From Theristus sp. LFF4_11 (Eukaryota; Nematoda; Chromadorea; Monhysterida; Xyalidae), in assembly GCA_030248135.1 (NCBI GenBank), contig JASANC010005261.1:1-64000 (forward strand): a stretch of 64,000 bases of DNA. Direction: 5' to 3'. The translations under genes and the position numbers were made by a program. Every line of letters starts with the position of its first letter. Position 1 is the first letter of the stretch. This document shows, piece after piece, positions 11,246 through 21,993 of this stretch. The notes under the pieces were generated by a model. That model made no database searches. It had not been told where the DNA came from and saw nothing but the letters and a program-made list of their open reading frames with translations.

Positions 11246-12171
11246 GTATTCCTGCGAAGCAATAACAACGAAAACATATGAACATCGAGTGTCTAAAAAT
11301 CGTCAGTCTAAAACTGGATTATTGCTCCAGAGGCAAATTGTGAAACAAAGCTTTTACGTTACAAACAAAACAAATTCCCGAAATAAAAATAACAGATTCG
11401 ATTTATTTTTTCTTGCGACACTCAAATTACCGGAGTTGGCAAAACCAAATCGAGGGTACAAATTTTGTACCGTTCAGCAGTGATTTTTCAGCACTGAACC
11501 TGTGCGATGCCACATATCATTATATTTCTATTTTTAAACAAAATACAAATTAGCCAATCACAGAACAGTATCAGTTGTACCACGTGGCAGCTGGCATCAG
11601 TGGTCTGCCGGTTTGACACGCCAGGCAAGTCATTGTCGTTACGAACACGACTAAAAACGCCAGGTGGATAGCTGAGAAAACAAAATCGGTATTATCTTTC
11701 ATTTTGGTCCCGGTTCTCTATGCCTTTGCATACAGGGTAGAAAACGTCAAGTCGGTAATGCCTGACGAAAGACGTCGGATGACGTCATGCGTCTGGTTTG
11801 GTGTCCGGCTTTTCCCCAACGCGTGAAACTTTTGTGCACGCGGTCTTCCTGTAACGATAATATTTACTCCTCGAAAAGGTGTGCAAAATTTAAAAAAAAA
11901 TGTAAGGGTATTATCTTTTCTTTCGGTTCTGCAACTCACACACACTCAATGCGCGCATGTTTGGAAAGCATTTTTATGCTTGAGCTGGGAAATTGGTGAA
12001 GTGACGCTAGTCCCTGAGATACGGCTGAGTCACCCAGGGCCATTTTGAATTGCCGCGTCAAGCATGAAACTAATTTCCTTTTCACGTCTGCAAACGCAAT
12101 GAGTGCGGAACCAAAAATATGACACCCTAAGCGCGGTGCGCCAACGCCAAGCAACATTGGCTTGCGGCCTC

Positions 12172-12612
12172 TGCCAGCAGACTGCTGGTGTTGCCTCAGT
12201 GCAGCCAATCAGCAGACTGCTGGTGTTGCCTCAGTGCAGCCAATCAGCAGACTGCTGGTGTTGCCTCAGTGCAGCCAATCAGCAGACTGCTGGTGTTGCC
12301 TCAGTGCAGCCAATCAGCAGACTGCTGGTGTTGCCTCAGTGCAGCCAATCAGCAGACTGCTGGTGTTGCCTCAGTGCAGCCAATCAGCAGACTGCTGGTG
12401 TTGCCTCAGTGCAGCCAATCAGCAGACTGCTGGTGTTGCCTCAGTGCAGCCAATCAGCAGACTGCTGGTGTTGCCTCAGTGCAGCCAATCAGCAGAGTGC
12501 CGGTGTTGCCTCAGTGCAGCCAATCAGCAGAGTGCTGGTGTTGCCTCAGTGCAGCCAATCAGCAGAGTGCCGGTGTTGCCTCAGTGCAGCCAATCAGCAG
12601 AGTGCCAACAAG
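12172..12612. repeat. 35-bp minisatellite, about 12-13 copies
   Basis: The unit begins ACTGCTGGTGTTGCCTCAGT and continues gcagccaatcagcag. Copies start at 12181, 12216, 12251 and so on every 35 bp. The last three or four units carry GAGTGC in place of GACTGC, and some have CCGG for CTGG, so the array is a mix of two variants. Each unit is bounded by CTGCTG and CAGCAG, which can pair. Because 35 is not divisible by 3 and no frame of the unit has a stop, all three forward frames stay open and yield ~200-residue ORFs; these are artefacts. The unit carries a CCAAT box in the forward sense. Confidence 0.92.
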
Positions 12613-13255
12613 CGGCCACACCTGCGACACAGCCCATCACAGTCGCCGGCCGCACCGAGTGGCGAATCTGCGTGGCCAGCGGCTCCTCGAACGCTGTGAA
12701 ACATTTGCATTGGTGCAAGTGGTTTGCTTATTACAAGTATCGCTGCAACAACTGAACAGCGATCATTTCGACGTGCTGTCAATCAGCCTGCGAGACGCTG
12801 CATTTTAACTTCTGTTCAAACTCACAGTTAGCTTCTTGTACGCTTGCTACAGCTAAACAATGCAGGTATGATGCAGTTACAGCTACCACAACCGCCATAA
12901 ACACTGAACCAGGGTGTTTCATGTTTCTGTTCGGAAGAAATGATATGTGAAGATGATGACTGAATTAGGGATACCAGTGCAAGCTAAAGTAGGGACTTAG
13001 TAACTTGAAAAAAAAGCAACTGACGGAACTGCAGAACAAACGTTTTATTATGAAAACCCGATAAGAGAAGAAAAAAACACTAAACCAAGCGTGCGGAGAA
13101 CGTAGAGATCACAAAAAACTCATGAAATGCAATCGATCGATTTTGCACCCAGCTTGCTGTTTTTTCGATTGTAAAAATGACGTGGCCAAAACAAAACAAG
13201 TTATGGACTGATACCGAGTAAAAAACGAAATGGAGGCAGCCTAAAATTGTCAATC
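12613..13255. other. Downstream flank of POLD2
   Basis: This holds a forward open stretch to 12808 that continues from the minisatellite and is slightly GC-rich, with no recognised motif. On the minus strand an AATAAA signal lies at 13049-13044, about 205 nt past the POLD2 stop codon, and is the likely polyadenylation signal. Nothing else was seen. Confidence 0.45.
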
Positions 13256-16200
13256 TCAATCAAACATGTTCAAATCAATCGGCGTCACTTGCAGATTTCG
13301 AATGTTCACCACTGCAACCTGGCGTGTCGTGCAAAACCGGGGCACAGCCAACAGCAGTGTCTGATGTCCAGAGCCGTCCTTCAACAGCTGCAAACAATTG
13401 AAAACAACAATCTGATACTGCAGATCACCGAAAAGTTGATGATTTAGTGGTGATTGGTGGTGGTGAAACCACCAATCGACGATTTCATTCATTCATTCAT
13501 TCAATTTATTGATTTAATTGAGTTCAATAAACAACAATTAAAACAAAGCCACTAAACTAAAGTAACTTGTGTTGCTACAACACAATGTTTATGCACCGCA
13601 AGAAGCCATTCTGCAAATTAGCGCACCTTGTGTGCCACTTGTTCTTGGTTTCCAGCAAAGAGAATATGTGGCGTTGAGCATTCGTCAGTCATCACAAACG
13701 GGTCCTTCGTTGTTGGCGTGCAATCTGCACAAAAAACAGTGGCAAACTGGCAAACATACAGACAGGCAATATGCTGCAATGCTTGTGATGCGAATCGCTC
13801 TGTTCTCACGACACGACCACAGTCGAATCTATCTAACCAAGGGAAGGGACACTCGGTGATCGCATGTATGTTTTTCCAAAACGTTTTTAGTTGTCTTTTA
13901 ACACCTAAATTAAAATTTGCACTTGTCTGGCAAAGCAGATGTCTGAAGATAAAACGGTCCCAAAACGGCTGCCAATACCACAAACACTTCAGAGACAAAA
14001 GCCTAAAATGGCAAATGTTTTGCCTATCAGATTACAGTAAAAAACACATTTTACAGGGCAACTAACCCAACGTATCAGGCGCTGTCGGACACAAATGTTG
14101 CCATTGTAGGATTGCCTGTAACGCATCGATTGGACCTTCTAACGAACTGTTGTTCAAGACATCAGCCACATTCTGTCCAGAGGTGCCCAATAGAACGCAG
14201 CCATCGACTGCGGCGTGGTACGGATTCGGCACGAGATTCAGCCCTGCTAAAAGATCGTCCATGTCGACTGGATGATCGTTGAAGGCTCCAGTTCGTACTG
14301 ATCAGTTTATGACACTTATCACTAGGGTTGGCATGGTAAAAATACCGGTTTTTTTACCGGTAAAAAAGCACGTATTTACACGCGTTTTTTTTACCAGGGC
14401 AAAAATTGGTGCCTTGAAAAAAACGGGAAAAAGACCGTTTCTGTATTTTTCCAGTTTTTTTCGTATTTTTCCGGTTTTTTTCAATTTCGGACCCTGAGTT
14501 TTTATATCATTTTTGATGAGAAAATGAGAAAATCTGTGACCAAGAAAAATATGATGACGAAATTGACACTGATATTTGAAAGAACTGTTAAGCGATGTGT
14601 AAGATCGGCTAGAGCTGCCGAGCTGAGCTGAAAATTTCAAAAATTCCAAATGTCGCTCAACATTATCTTTCTTACACAATTACTGATTTGTTTTCTTTTT
14701 GATCTGAACTGACTGAACTGATTCGGTTTAACTGCGTTATTGCAGCAAATTGTGACCAAAGACTGTCCGGTGAAAACGCTGTGGTTTATTCCTATGTAAC
14801 TGGTGGAATATAAATTATTGAGAAAAAGATAATGTTCGATTTATTGCTGACCTTTTGGGTTTTCAAGCACAAACATAATTTATTTTCTTTGTTGGTGCAC
14901 GATATTTTGAACAAAGCATTCTGAAAGTTGTTTTCACAAGTCCTGGTGCAAGTTGAAAGTCGGCTGCGAAAAATATGTGAGTTTTTACAACTTTTGGCTT
15001 TCGTTTTTTTTCGGTAAAATTACCGTAATTTTACCGGTAAAAACACAGGTTTTTTTACCACGATTTGAAAAAAACGGTATTTTGCCAACCCTACTTATCA
15101 CTCACACATTCCATCAGCGGCCTTAGTGAACATGCACCGATGAAGTGGCGCTTGTGGCAGCATGTGATTCGTGGGGTCGTCGGTGCCTGGCATTAAATCC
15201 ACTGGCAGAATCGGCTAGAATTGCAAAGATAAACTTTGGCTCAACTCAGTAGAACCAGAGTGTCACACGGCACACAACATACTGCTTTTTCCAAAACCTT
15301 AAAATACGGCTGAACCAAGCTAAAATGTAGCAACGATAAATGCGAGGCTGCATGATGCCATTCGATCAAAAACAACCAATCTTGATCTGCATCTGCAACC
15401 AGTCTCTTGCTAAGCCACTAACAGTGGAAGGTGTGCGTTCGTTCCACAAAAACAAAACAAAAAAAACAAACGGTCATCTCAGCGAGAAACGCATCGAGAT
15501 TACGCATGCACTGCACACTGGGCACTTGCTTGTGACGAAGGATGTAGCGAGCCTGTCGACTGAACTCGCGATCCTGAGCAAAAGAGAGAAACCATCCGTG
15601 TCACACGATGGCCATTGGTCATACAGTTTTATCGGAATTTCGCAATATAAAATAGGTGGGTGGATGGACGAAACAAATGCTGCAGTTACTTGTTGTGTCG
15701 TCTTGATTGAATTGCCAGCAACGATGACCCGAGCGATTTTTGATGTGAAGTCCTGCTGCTCGCGCTCGTTGCCCAACAGACCTGAAAATGTTGAATCAGA
15801 TTTGTTGTCGAACTTGACAAAGTGGGTGATTGAACGGAAAAGCCCACACGCACCACTTAAATAATCGACCAACAAGCGCGCGGCGAATGTGGCGTCCACC
15901 TCTTCATTGTTGTCGCCACCGATTTCCAAGCCGGACATGAACAGCAGGTATCTGAACGTATCCAGTATTTCAAACTGAACGTGAACATCATGAACATTGT
16001 AAATACAAACTGAATGTCATCGATTCCGGACGCACTTGTCATCGTTTGTCTCCGGCAACGCCCGCTGCGGCTCTTGGGGTGCATAGAGAACCCGTGAAAC
16101 GTCGAACAGACCTTTGCTGGTGGTCGCACCAAACAACGCCACTGTTACACCTGAGTCAGTGATATTCTCATATCTCGTAAATGCAAAACCGAAGCTGTAA

Positions 16201-17541
16201 AGCTTGAAAGATGAAGACCACACATTTTCTTCCACACGAGTTTTTATTGTGAACTGTTGTTGTTGTTGGGGATTTTAGCCGATGTTTTTAGCAAGGAGGG
16301 CTAACCCAGAAAAGTGTCCAGAACGCCGCCGAGTATGGTGCCCATCGAGTTTGCCTGTCATAAAGTGCCTATACACCCCTCGGCGGGGATCGACCCCCCG
16401 AACGCACAGACAATAGTCGAATGCGCTACCACCAGGCCACGAAGATGATTAAGAAAAAAACAATTCAGTAAACGCGCTGCGCGTCAATGCGTTCGTGTTG
16501 GTTTGCACCTGCAACACTGCAGTGGCAGTCCCGGCTTTAAAGCGAACCTTCAAACACCAACACCACAGCAGTTGCAAAAAAACATTGAAAGACGCCAGGA
16601 TGCTCAAGAAATCGGGCCCTGCCCCATTGACAAATCCTGAATGGTCGGGGGAAGGAGCGATGCAGCAAACGCAACGTTCCCACGTTTACCGGTGACAAGC
16701 GCGTCGACTGCGATGTTTCCCTGCAGCTGTATCACTTGCGATTCATCCTCCAGCGTCAGCTTGTCTTCCTCGCCAATGTACCTAACGCTGCCCACGTTTT
16801 GAATCGATTCGTTAATCTAAAATTCTTCCTCTCTGTTTTTGACGATCACTTCACCTCACAGAAATTGAAACATAACAAAAGCCGTTTCATAGCATTGCAT
16901 GCACATGAAGGCAAACTTGGTGTGATAAAGCTCTAGTCTGAAATCCGTGCACAGTGCATCTGGATATTATATACTACTGGCTGATTGGTTGGTTACTCAC
17001 ACGTGCAGTTGATGAATGCATTCGGTGCAGGCAGGCACTGCTGTGGAGGTGGTGTTTGTTCGAGCTATCAAACTATATCAAATTCAAACTGTCACTTGCA
17101 TCCTCCGAAAGTTGCTTCAAATAACTCGGACGCAGTTGTTGTTTCTTGATCAATGTTCCAATGACGACCGCCGGTTGGCCAGCTTGAAGCTCAGGAATTG
17201 TGCAAATCTTGGGCGGCTCGCTGGTGCCTAAACAAAAAAGTGAAATCAAAATAAATTAACATGGCTTCACAGTTTGGTATTTTGTTGTATTTTCAATTCC
17301 TTCCTCACTTACTAGCATTTGTGGCTTCGTATGTCAATTCGTCAGATGCTGCTTGTTGCAAGCGTTTTTTGAGAGCGTCAAAACGCGATCGATAAATAAA
17401 GAAAAACTGTCGCCGTTCAAAATCTCGATTGCCATTGCCAGCATTGTCGGCCGGTTCCGTTTGTCGCAGTGAGGCATCGAAGAAACGGCTGCTCCGATTT
17501 TCGTACTTTGTCGGACACCGTTTGAGCTGGCGTTCTTTCAT
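13256..17541 (-). CDS. POLD2: DNA polymerase delta subunit 2 homologue (POLD2/Pol31), complete, 11 exons
   Basis: Exons in transcription order are 17541-17313, 17227-17074, 16787-16690, 16150-16036, 15951-15854, 15781-15690, 15573-15472, 15214-15106, 14267-14067, 13724-13627 and 13387-13256. Phases agree at every junction and give 475 residues; human POLD2 has 469. The protein is the non-catalytic B-subunit that joins the polymerase delta catalytic subunit to its partners at the replication fork, in the nucleus. Landmarks in order: an N-terminal [12 protein letters not shown] segment, the OB-fold stretch [35 protein letters not shown], the phosphoesterase-like core ([62 protein letters not shown]) and C-terminal [20 protein letters not shown]. 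The phosphoesterase fold is catalytically dead in this family. The donors of exons 2 (gtttga) and 7 (gtttgt) are weak and may be off by a few codons. Introns are as short as 69 nt where no transposon sits. Confidence 0.93.
14323..15093. mobile_element. Non-autonomous hAT-type DNA transposon in POLD2 intron 8
   Basis: The ends are TAGGGTTGGCA and its complement TGCCAACCCTA minus one internal mismatch, and they are flanked by a perfect 8-bp duplication CTTATCAC (14315-14322 and 15094-15101). TAGGG ends with 8-bp duplications are the hallmark of the hAT superfamily. Both subterminal regions are rich in TACCGGT and poly-T/poly-A (ACCGGTTTTTTTACCGGTAA near 14343, GTAATTTTACCGGTAAAAAC near 15025). 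No transposase ORF was seen in its 771 bp. Removing the element and one duplication would leave an intron of about 59 nt, in line with the other short introns of this gene. Confidence 0.88.
16255..16447 (-). mobile_element. tRNA-derived SINE in POLD2 intron 3
   Basis: On the minus strand the element starts with a tRNA-like head: an A-box-like GGCCTGGTGGTAGCGCA (near 16437) and a T-arm CGGGG-loop-CCCCG with GGTCGATCCCC (near 16385), 3' of which comes an unrelated ~110-bp body and a (CAA)n tail (caacaacaacaac, 16257-16270). That head, body and simple tail is the architecture of a tRNA SINE. The acceptor and anticodon stems pair poorly, so this is not a working tRNA. I did not identify flanking duplications with confidence. 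Confidence 0.68.
16978..17062. repeat. Half of a hairpin MITE beside the POLD2 exon 2 donor
   Basis: GGCTGATTGGTTGGTTACTC is followed by cacgtgcagttgatgaatgcattcggtgcaggcaggcactgctgtggaggtgg, matching one arm and the centre of the family seen at 27210-27321. It ends about 10 nt from the proposed donor of POLD2 exon 2 at 17073, which is one of the two weak donors of the gene. Confidence 0.6.
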
Positions 17542-17825
17542 TGCTTTTAACCCTCTTCTGGCTGGACTACAAACAATAAAAATTTTAGATTCAAGCTTTT
17601 GGATCAGGATTGAACCTTAAACCTTGAACCGCACCTACAACAACTGATTACAAGCAACCTCTGATCAAAAACAAAAAAATCACTTAGAGTTAAGATTGTG
17701 TATACAAATCGTCAAAACGCAAGCAGACAAGCAAAGTCATGGACAACGGTTTGGAAAAGGATAAATCAGGTCACCAAAACAAAATCTGAAAAGTTCGCTT
17801 TACGGGAGTCATATTCGGGTCGGGG
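17542..17825. other. Upstream flank of POLD2, entering repeats
   Basis: This contains the POLD2 5' region; no TATA-like element stands out. From about 17625 it matches a dispersed repeat (acctacaacaactgattacaagcaacctctgatcaaaaac, then gtatacaaatcg) also found at 25398-25470 and 61833-61900. Confidence 0.45.
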
Positions 17826-19327
17826 AGGGGTGTTAAACAAAAATCAAAAATTTTTTTTAAAGTGATTAAAAAAACAAAAATGCCAGTTTTTTTTTTGATT
17901 TGAAAAATTTTCCTCTAATATGCTCCATAGTTGTTCCAGAGCCGAGGGGTGGGGGGGGGGGCCGATATAGATAGCTGGAGCAAATTTTCTAGATAGATAG
18001 ATAGCTGGAAAATTTTGGGGGGGGGGGGCCGCGGGGGGGGGCCATGTGACTTTGGGGGGGCCGGTCAAAATTTTGAAATTTGATAGATAGATAGCTAAAA
18101 CAATAAAAAGCTATAAAAACAGCAAAATAATGCTAAAAATACACTAAAAATCAAGTATAAGCGCGTATTTTACCGAAATGTAGCGAAATTTTCAAGAATT
18201 ACGAGCAAAAATGGTCAATTTTGCTCAAAAATTGACTCATTTTATGTCCTCGAAGACAAAATTTTTTAGATAGATAGCTGGCTGAGAAATTTTTTTAGAT
18301 AGATAATAGCTGAGCCGAAAAAACCTGTTTGATAGAGATAGATTCGAAAAATTTTTGGGGGGGCCGGCCCCCCCCAGGCCTCCCCTAGAACAACTATGAT
18401 ATGCTCTGAAAACCTCAATTTTGGCACAATTTTTCAAAAGTTTAACTTTAAGTTCAAAAATTTTCTTTGATATTACCTCGTAAAACCGTCAGCAGTCCAT
18501 TTTGGACCGATTTACCGACTGATTTCAGGCTTCAACAACATCTGCGATAAAGTTTTTAAGCGTCCCAAAGGTTGGCTTACCATTTCCGATGCAGATAAGG
18601 TGACGATTCGCCTCGCAATCTAAATTTGAGCGTCTGAGCTGCTCCGTTTGCAAGCGTTACGTTGTCTGGTTGCTGTTTCGTGTACTGCCGTCGCGACACA
18701 TCATCAGAATTGATCGAATTTCAAGCCGGTATGTGTATTTTCACTTGGGCTGGGGGGACATTAGTGACGTTATGGGATATGGGGGTCAAAACACAAACAC
18801 AAGAAGAGGTATGGTAACGGTTTGGAAAAAAAGGGGTAAATGAAATGAGGTCACCCAAACAAAATCTAGAAAGTTCCGCCATACGGGAGTCATACGGGAG
18901 GCGATTGCACATCAAATGTGGTTCTTCGAACTCCCTGGTTAATTTAGCACAACTTTGATTTTTGAAATTAAAAAAAAACAAATTTTTTCAAACAAAAATG
19001 ACGATTTTTGTTTTTTTAACAACCCGTCAGACGCTCAAATTTAGATTGCGAGGCGAATCGTCACCTTATCTGCATCGGAAATGGTAAGCCAACCTTTGGG
19101 GCCTTTAACAAAACCACGGAGGCAACACGGAACACGGAGGCTGCACGCTTAACAAAACCACGGAGGCAACACGGAGGCTGCGTGCAGCTAAAATGACCCA
19201 TATTTTATATGCACACAACACGCTGCGCACCTTTAACAAAACCACGGAACACGGAGGGACGCGGATTTGGGGAGATTTGGGGACAGGACAAATCTGTCCC
19301 CGTCCAAAAAAATATGTTTTTGTCAAA

Positions 19328-19362
<35 letters not shown>

Positions 19363-20790
19363 AGGCGCAATAAAGCAAAGCAAAGCTAAATGTCAAAACT
19401 AGACTTCAAGGATTACGGTAGCTCTCCAATGGGTCTCGACACGATTTTTTAAAAACGTTCCTGATTGCCAGCAAAAGCATTGGTGGACACCGTTCATATG
19501 ATTGCAACAAACAGTCTTATGTTTGAAGTTCGGGTTACGGTAGCGGTAGTTTTGGGTCTTGACACGAAGTTGCTGAAAACTACTTTGTTTCTTGCGAATA
19601 ACAGTTGAAACCATTTAGAAACATGCCGCATGATCACAGAACGTCAAAAATCGGATTTTAAGGAGTACGGTAACTCTGCTGTGGGTCTCGACACGATTTT
19701 TTAAAAACGTTCTTTTATTGCCAAGAACTGTTATTAGAATGGTGGATACCGTTCACATGATTGCACGAAACAGTCATATGTCTGAAGTAAGGTCCCACGG
19801 GTTACGGTAACTGTAGTTCGGTCTTGACACGAAGTTGCTGAAAACTACTGTGAATAACAGTTGTTTCTTGCAATCATGTGAACGGTGTTCATCAATTTAG
19901 TATTTTCCTGGCAATAAAAGGCAGTTTAAAAAAATCGCGTCGAGACCCACCCACGCGTACTCCTTAAAATCCGATTTTTGACGTTCTGTGATAATGCGGC
20001 ATGTTTCTAAATGGTTTCAACTGTTATTCGCAAGAAACAAAGTAGTTTTCAGCAACTTCGTGTCAAGACCCAAAACTACCGCTACCGTAACCCGTGTGCC
20101 CGAACTTCAAACATAAGACTGTTTGTTGCAATCATATGAACGGTGTCCACCAATAGAGTAGCTTTTGCTGGCAATCAGGGACGTTTTTAAAAATCGTGTC
20201 GAGACCCGTTGGAGAGCTACCGTAATCCTTGAAGTCTAGTTTTGACATTTAGCTTTGCTTTGCTTTATTGCGCCTTTATTTATTTATTTGTTTATTTATC
20301 AAAAACATAGCTTTTTTGGAGGGGGACGGATTTGTCCTGTCCCCAAATCTCCCCAAATCCGCGTGCCTCCGTGTTCCGTGGTTTTGTTAAAGGTGCGCAG
20401 CGTGTTGTGTGCATATAAAATATGGGTCACTTTAGCTGCACGCAGCCTCCGTGTTGCCTCCGTGGTTTTGTTAAGCGTGCAGCCTCCGTGTTCCGTGTTG
20501 CCTCCGTGGTTTTGTTAAAGGCCAACCTTTGGGACGCTCAAAAACTTCATCGCAGATGTTGTCGAAGCCTAAAATCAGTCGGTAAATCGAAAAATCGACT
20601 GCTGACGGTTTTACGAGGTTATATCAAAGAAAATTTTTGTTGAACTTTCAAAAAATTTTGCCAAATTTGAGGTTTTCAAAGCATATTAGAGGAAAAATTT
20701 TCGAATTTTTTTTTATCGGCATTTTTGTTCTTTTTAATTTTAATCACTTTTTTTTAATTTTGATTTTTGTTTAACAACCCCATTTGCCTG
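17826..20790. repeat. Nested and inverted copies of an unknown repeat ending in GTTTAACAACCC
   Basis: The left copy starts at 17826 with GTGTTAAACAAAAATCAAAA and includes poly-G runs (17949-17961, 18016-18042) and GATAGATA tracts. It leads to a segment at 18486-18622 that reads, in translation, GWLTISDADKVTIRLA. A second copy in the opposite direction runs from about 19022 through 19099, is interrupted by the foldback element at 19100-20523, and resumes to finish with TTTTTGTTTAACAACCCC near 20782. A third copy lies at 24074-24650. The family is unknown. The recurring peptide could be the relic of an ORF, but each copy is broken. Confidence 0.7.
19100..20523. mobile_element. Foldback (long-TIR) DNA element with 9-bp target duplication
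   Basis: The ends are GGCCTTTAACAAAACCACGG at 19100 and its reverse complement finishing at 20523. They are flanked by a perfect 9-bp direct repeat AACCTTTGG (19091-19099 and 20524-20532). The two arms are complementary over most of their length (for example GACACGATTTTTTAAAAACG near 19438 against CGTTTTTAAAAATCGTGTCG near 20182), so the element is almost one large hairpin. Very long terminal inverted repeats plus 9-bp duplications are typical of Mutator-like (MULE) foldbacks. The only ORFs are translations of (TTTA)n and of the arms. It sits inside the repeat at 17826-20790, so it is the younger of the two. Confidence 0.85.
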
Positions 20791-21993
20791 GCGCTTCTTT
20801 TTTAAAACGCACGCGCACGTGGCATCCCTAATGTTACATGTTTAAACAGAATTAGGATTATGGAATGGATTCCCTTCCCTTGATTGGTTGGAAATGACAG
20901 TTCCTTCCGCTGATTGGTTGGAAGTGACATCATTGTGCGCGTATGCACATACACACTGCTTACCATGTTGGCAAATGGGCACGAACGATTGAATAACAAA
21001 TGCAACACGATTTTTGTGAATTTGGCTTGAAAAAAACGCTCGATGCGCGAATTCAAAAAAGAACAACATGGGAATTTTCTGTGAAAATTTTGTGCCATTG
21101 TTTTTGTTCAACGAAGGTGACGCCGAGCGACGACGCACTCGCCAATAAAAATTTGATGCACTTTTTCAATCACTTCAGTTCTGGATTCAGCGTTCCAGTT
21201 TGCGGAAAGCTATCGTTGTACGTTGAGTCGTGGTACGTGGAGCTCACGTCGGCGTGTTTGCAGTGAAGAGGTGATTTTGACAATTTGCATCGAAGTCGTT
21301 AATTTTACAACAGAAAAAACAAAAGCCCATTGCGCCGGCAACTGACATTCGTCGCCAATGATAACTAATCAACCGGTCTCTTGTTAATGTGACACAAAAT
21401 AAAAAGTTTATCGAGTGATCCAGGATGAAATGTGTGACACGACTGGTACGATTGGTATTCATATTTAAAAATTTTGAAAAAATGATTTTTGATTTTCGAT
21501 CAAATGATGCTTGCAATAAAGTTGTTGGAGGTTCCTAATCCTAAATCTAATCCTAATCCTAAGCCAAGCCTTTTTTATAAGGTGAAAAAGGATCAAATTG
21601 GTTTTCGCATTTTTTTCTTTCCTGTGTTAAAGAGGAAGAGGACCACCTCCACCGTACATGTACTTTTAAATATGAAGCCGTACGGACTGGGACTTATCAT
21701 TTATTCATTGACAACTTGTCACTTTTTTCCCAGAATACAGAATTCGCAAAAAAGAACAAATCGAAAGTAGCCAGAAAACATTTTCAGACACAAATGGGAT
21801 GTTTTTCAACCAATCCCAATAACATTCGTTCGTATTCTATCTAAAGTTTCGCATGCTGTTTTCTGTGAATAAAGTGACAGATTTTAACAAACACTCTTTA
21901 TTTTATGCGATTTTCACACAATGTTGAACAAGTATGGAAAACAAATAAAAGGAATAATGTAATTGTCAGTGATGATGTCTCAATTCAATCATA
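20791..21993. other. Non-coding stretch with CCAAT-like pairs and a TTAGGA tract
   Basis: Two copies of GATTGGTTGGAA(A/G)TGACA lie at about 20882 and 20911. A reversed telomere-like tract, cctaatcctaaatctaatcctaatcctaagccaagcc, lies at 21534-21570. An AATAAA signal on the minus strand near 21905-21900 could serve the zinc-finger gene ending at 21994. ORFs at 20802-21266 on both strands show no recognisable motif. Confidence 0.5.

Noticed and set aside
12103..12808. Three overlapping ~200-codon ORFs
   Set aside because: They are the three frames of a 35-bp tandem repeat without stops, not proteins.
16370..16447. Functional tRNA gene
   Set aside because: The T-arm is good, but acceptor and anticodon stems do not pair and a SINE body with (CAA)n tail follows.
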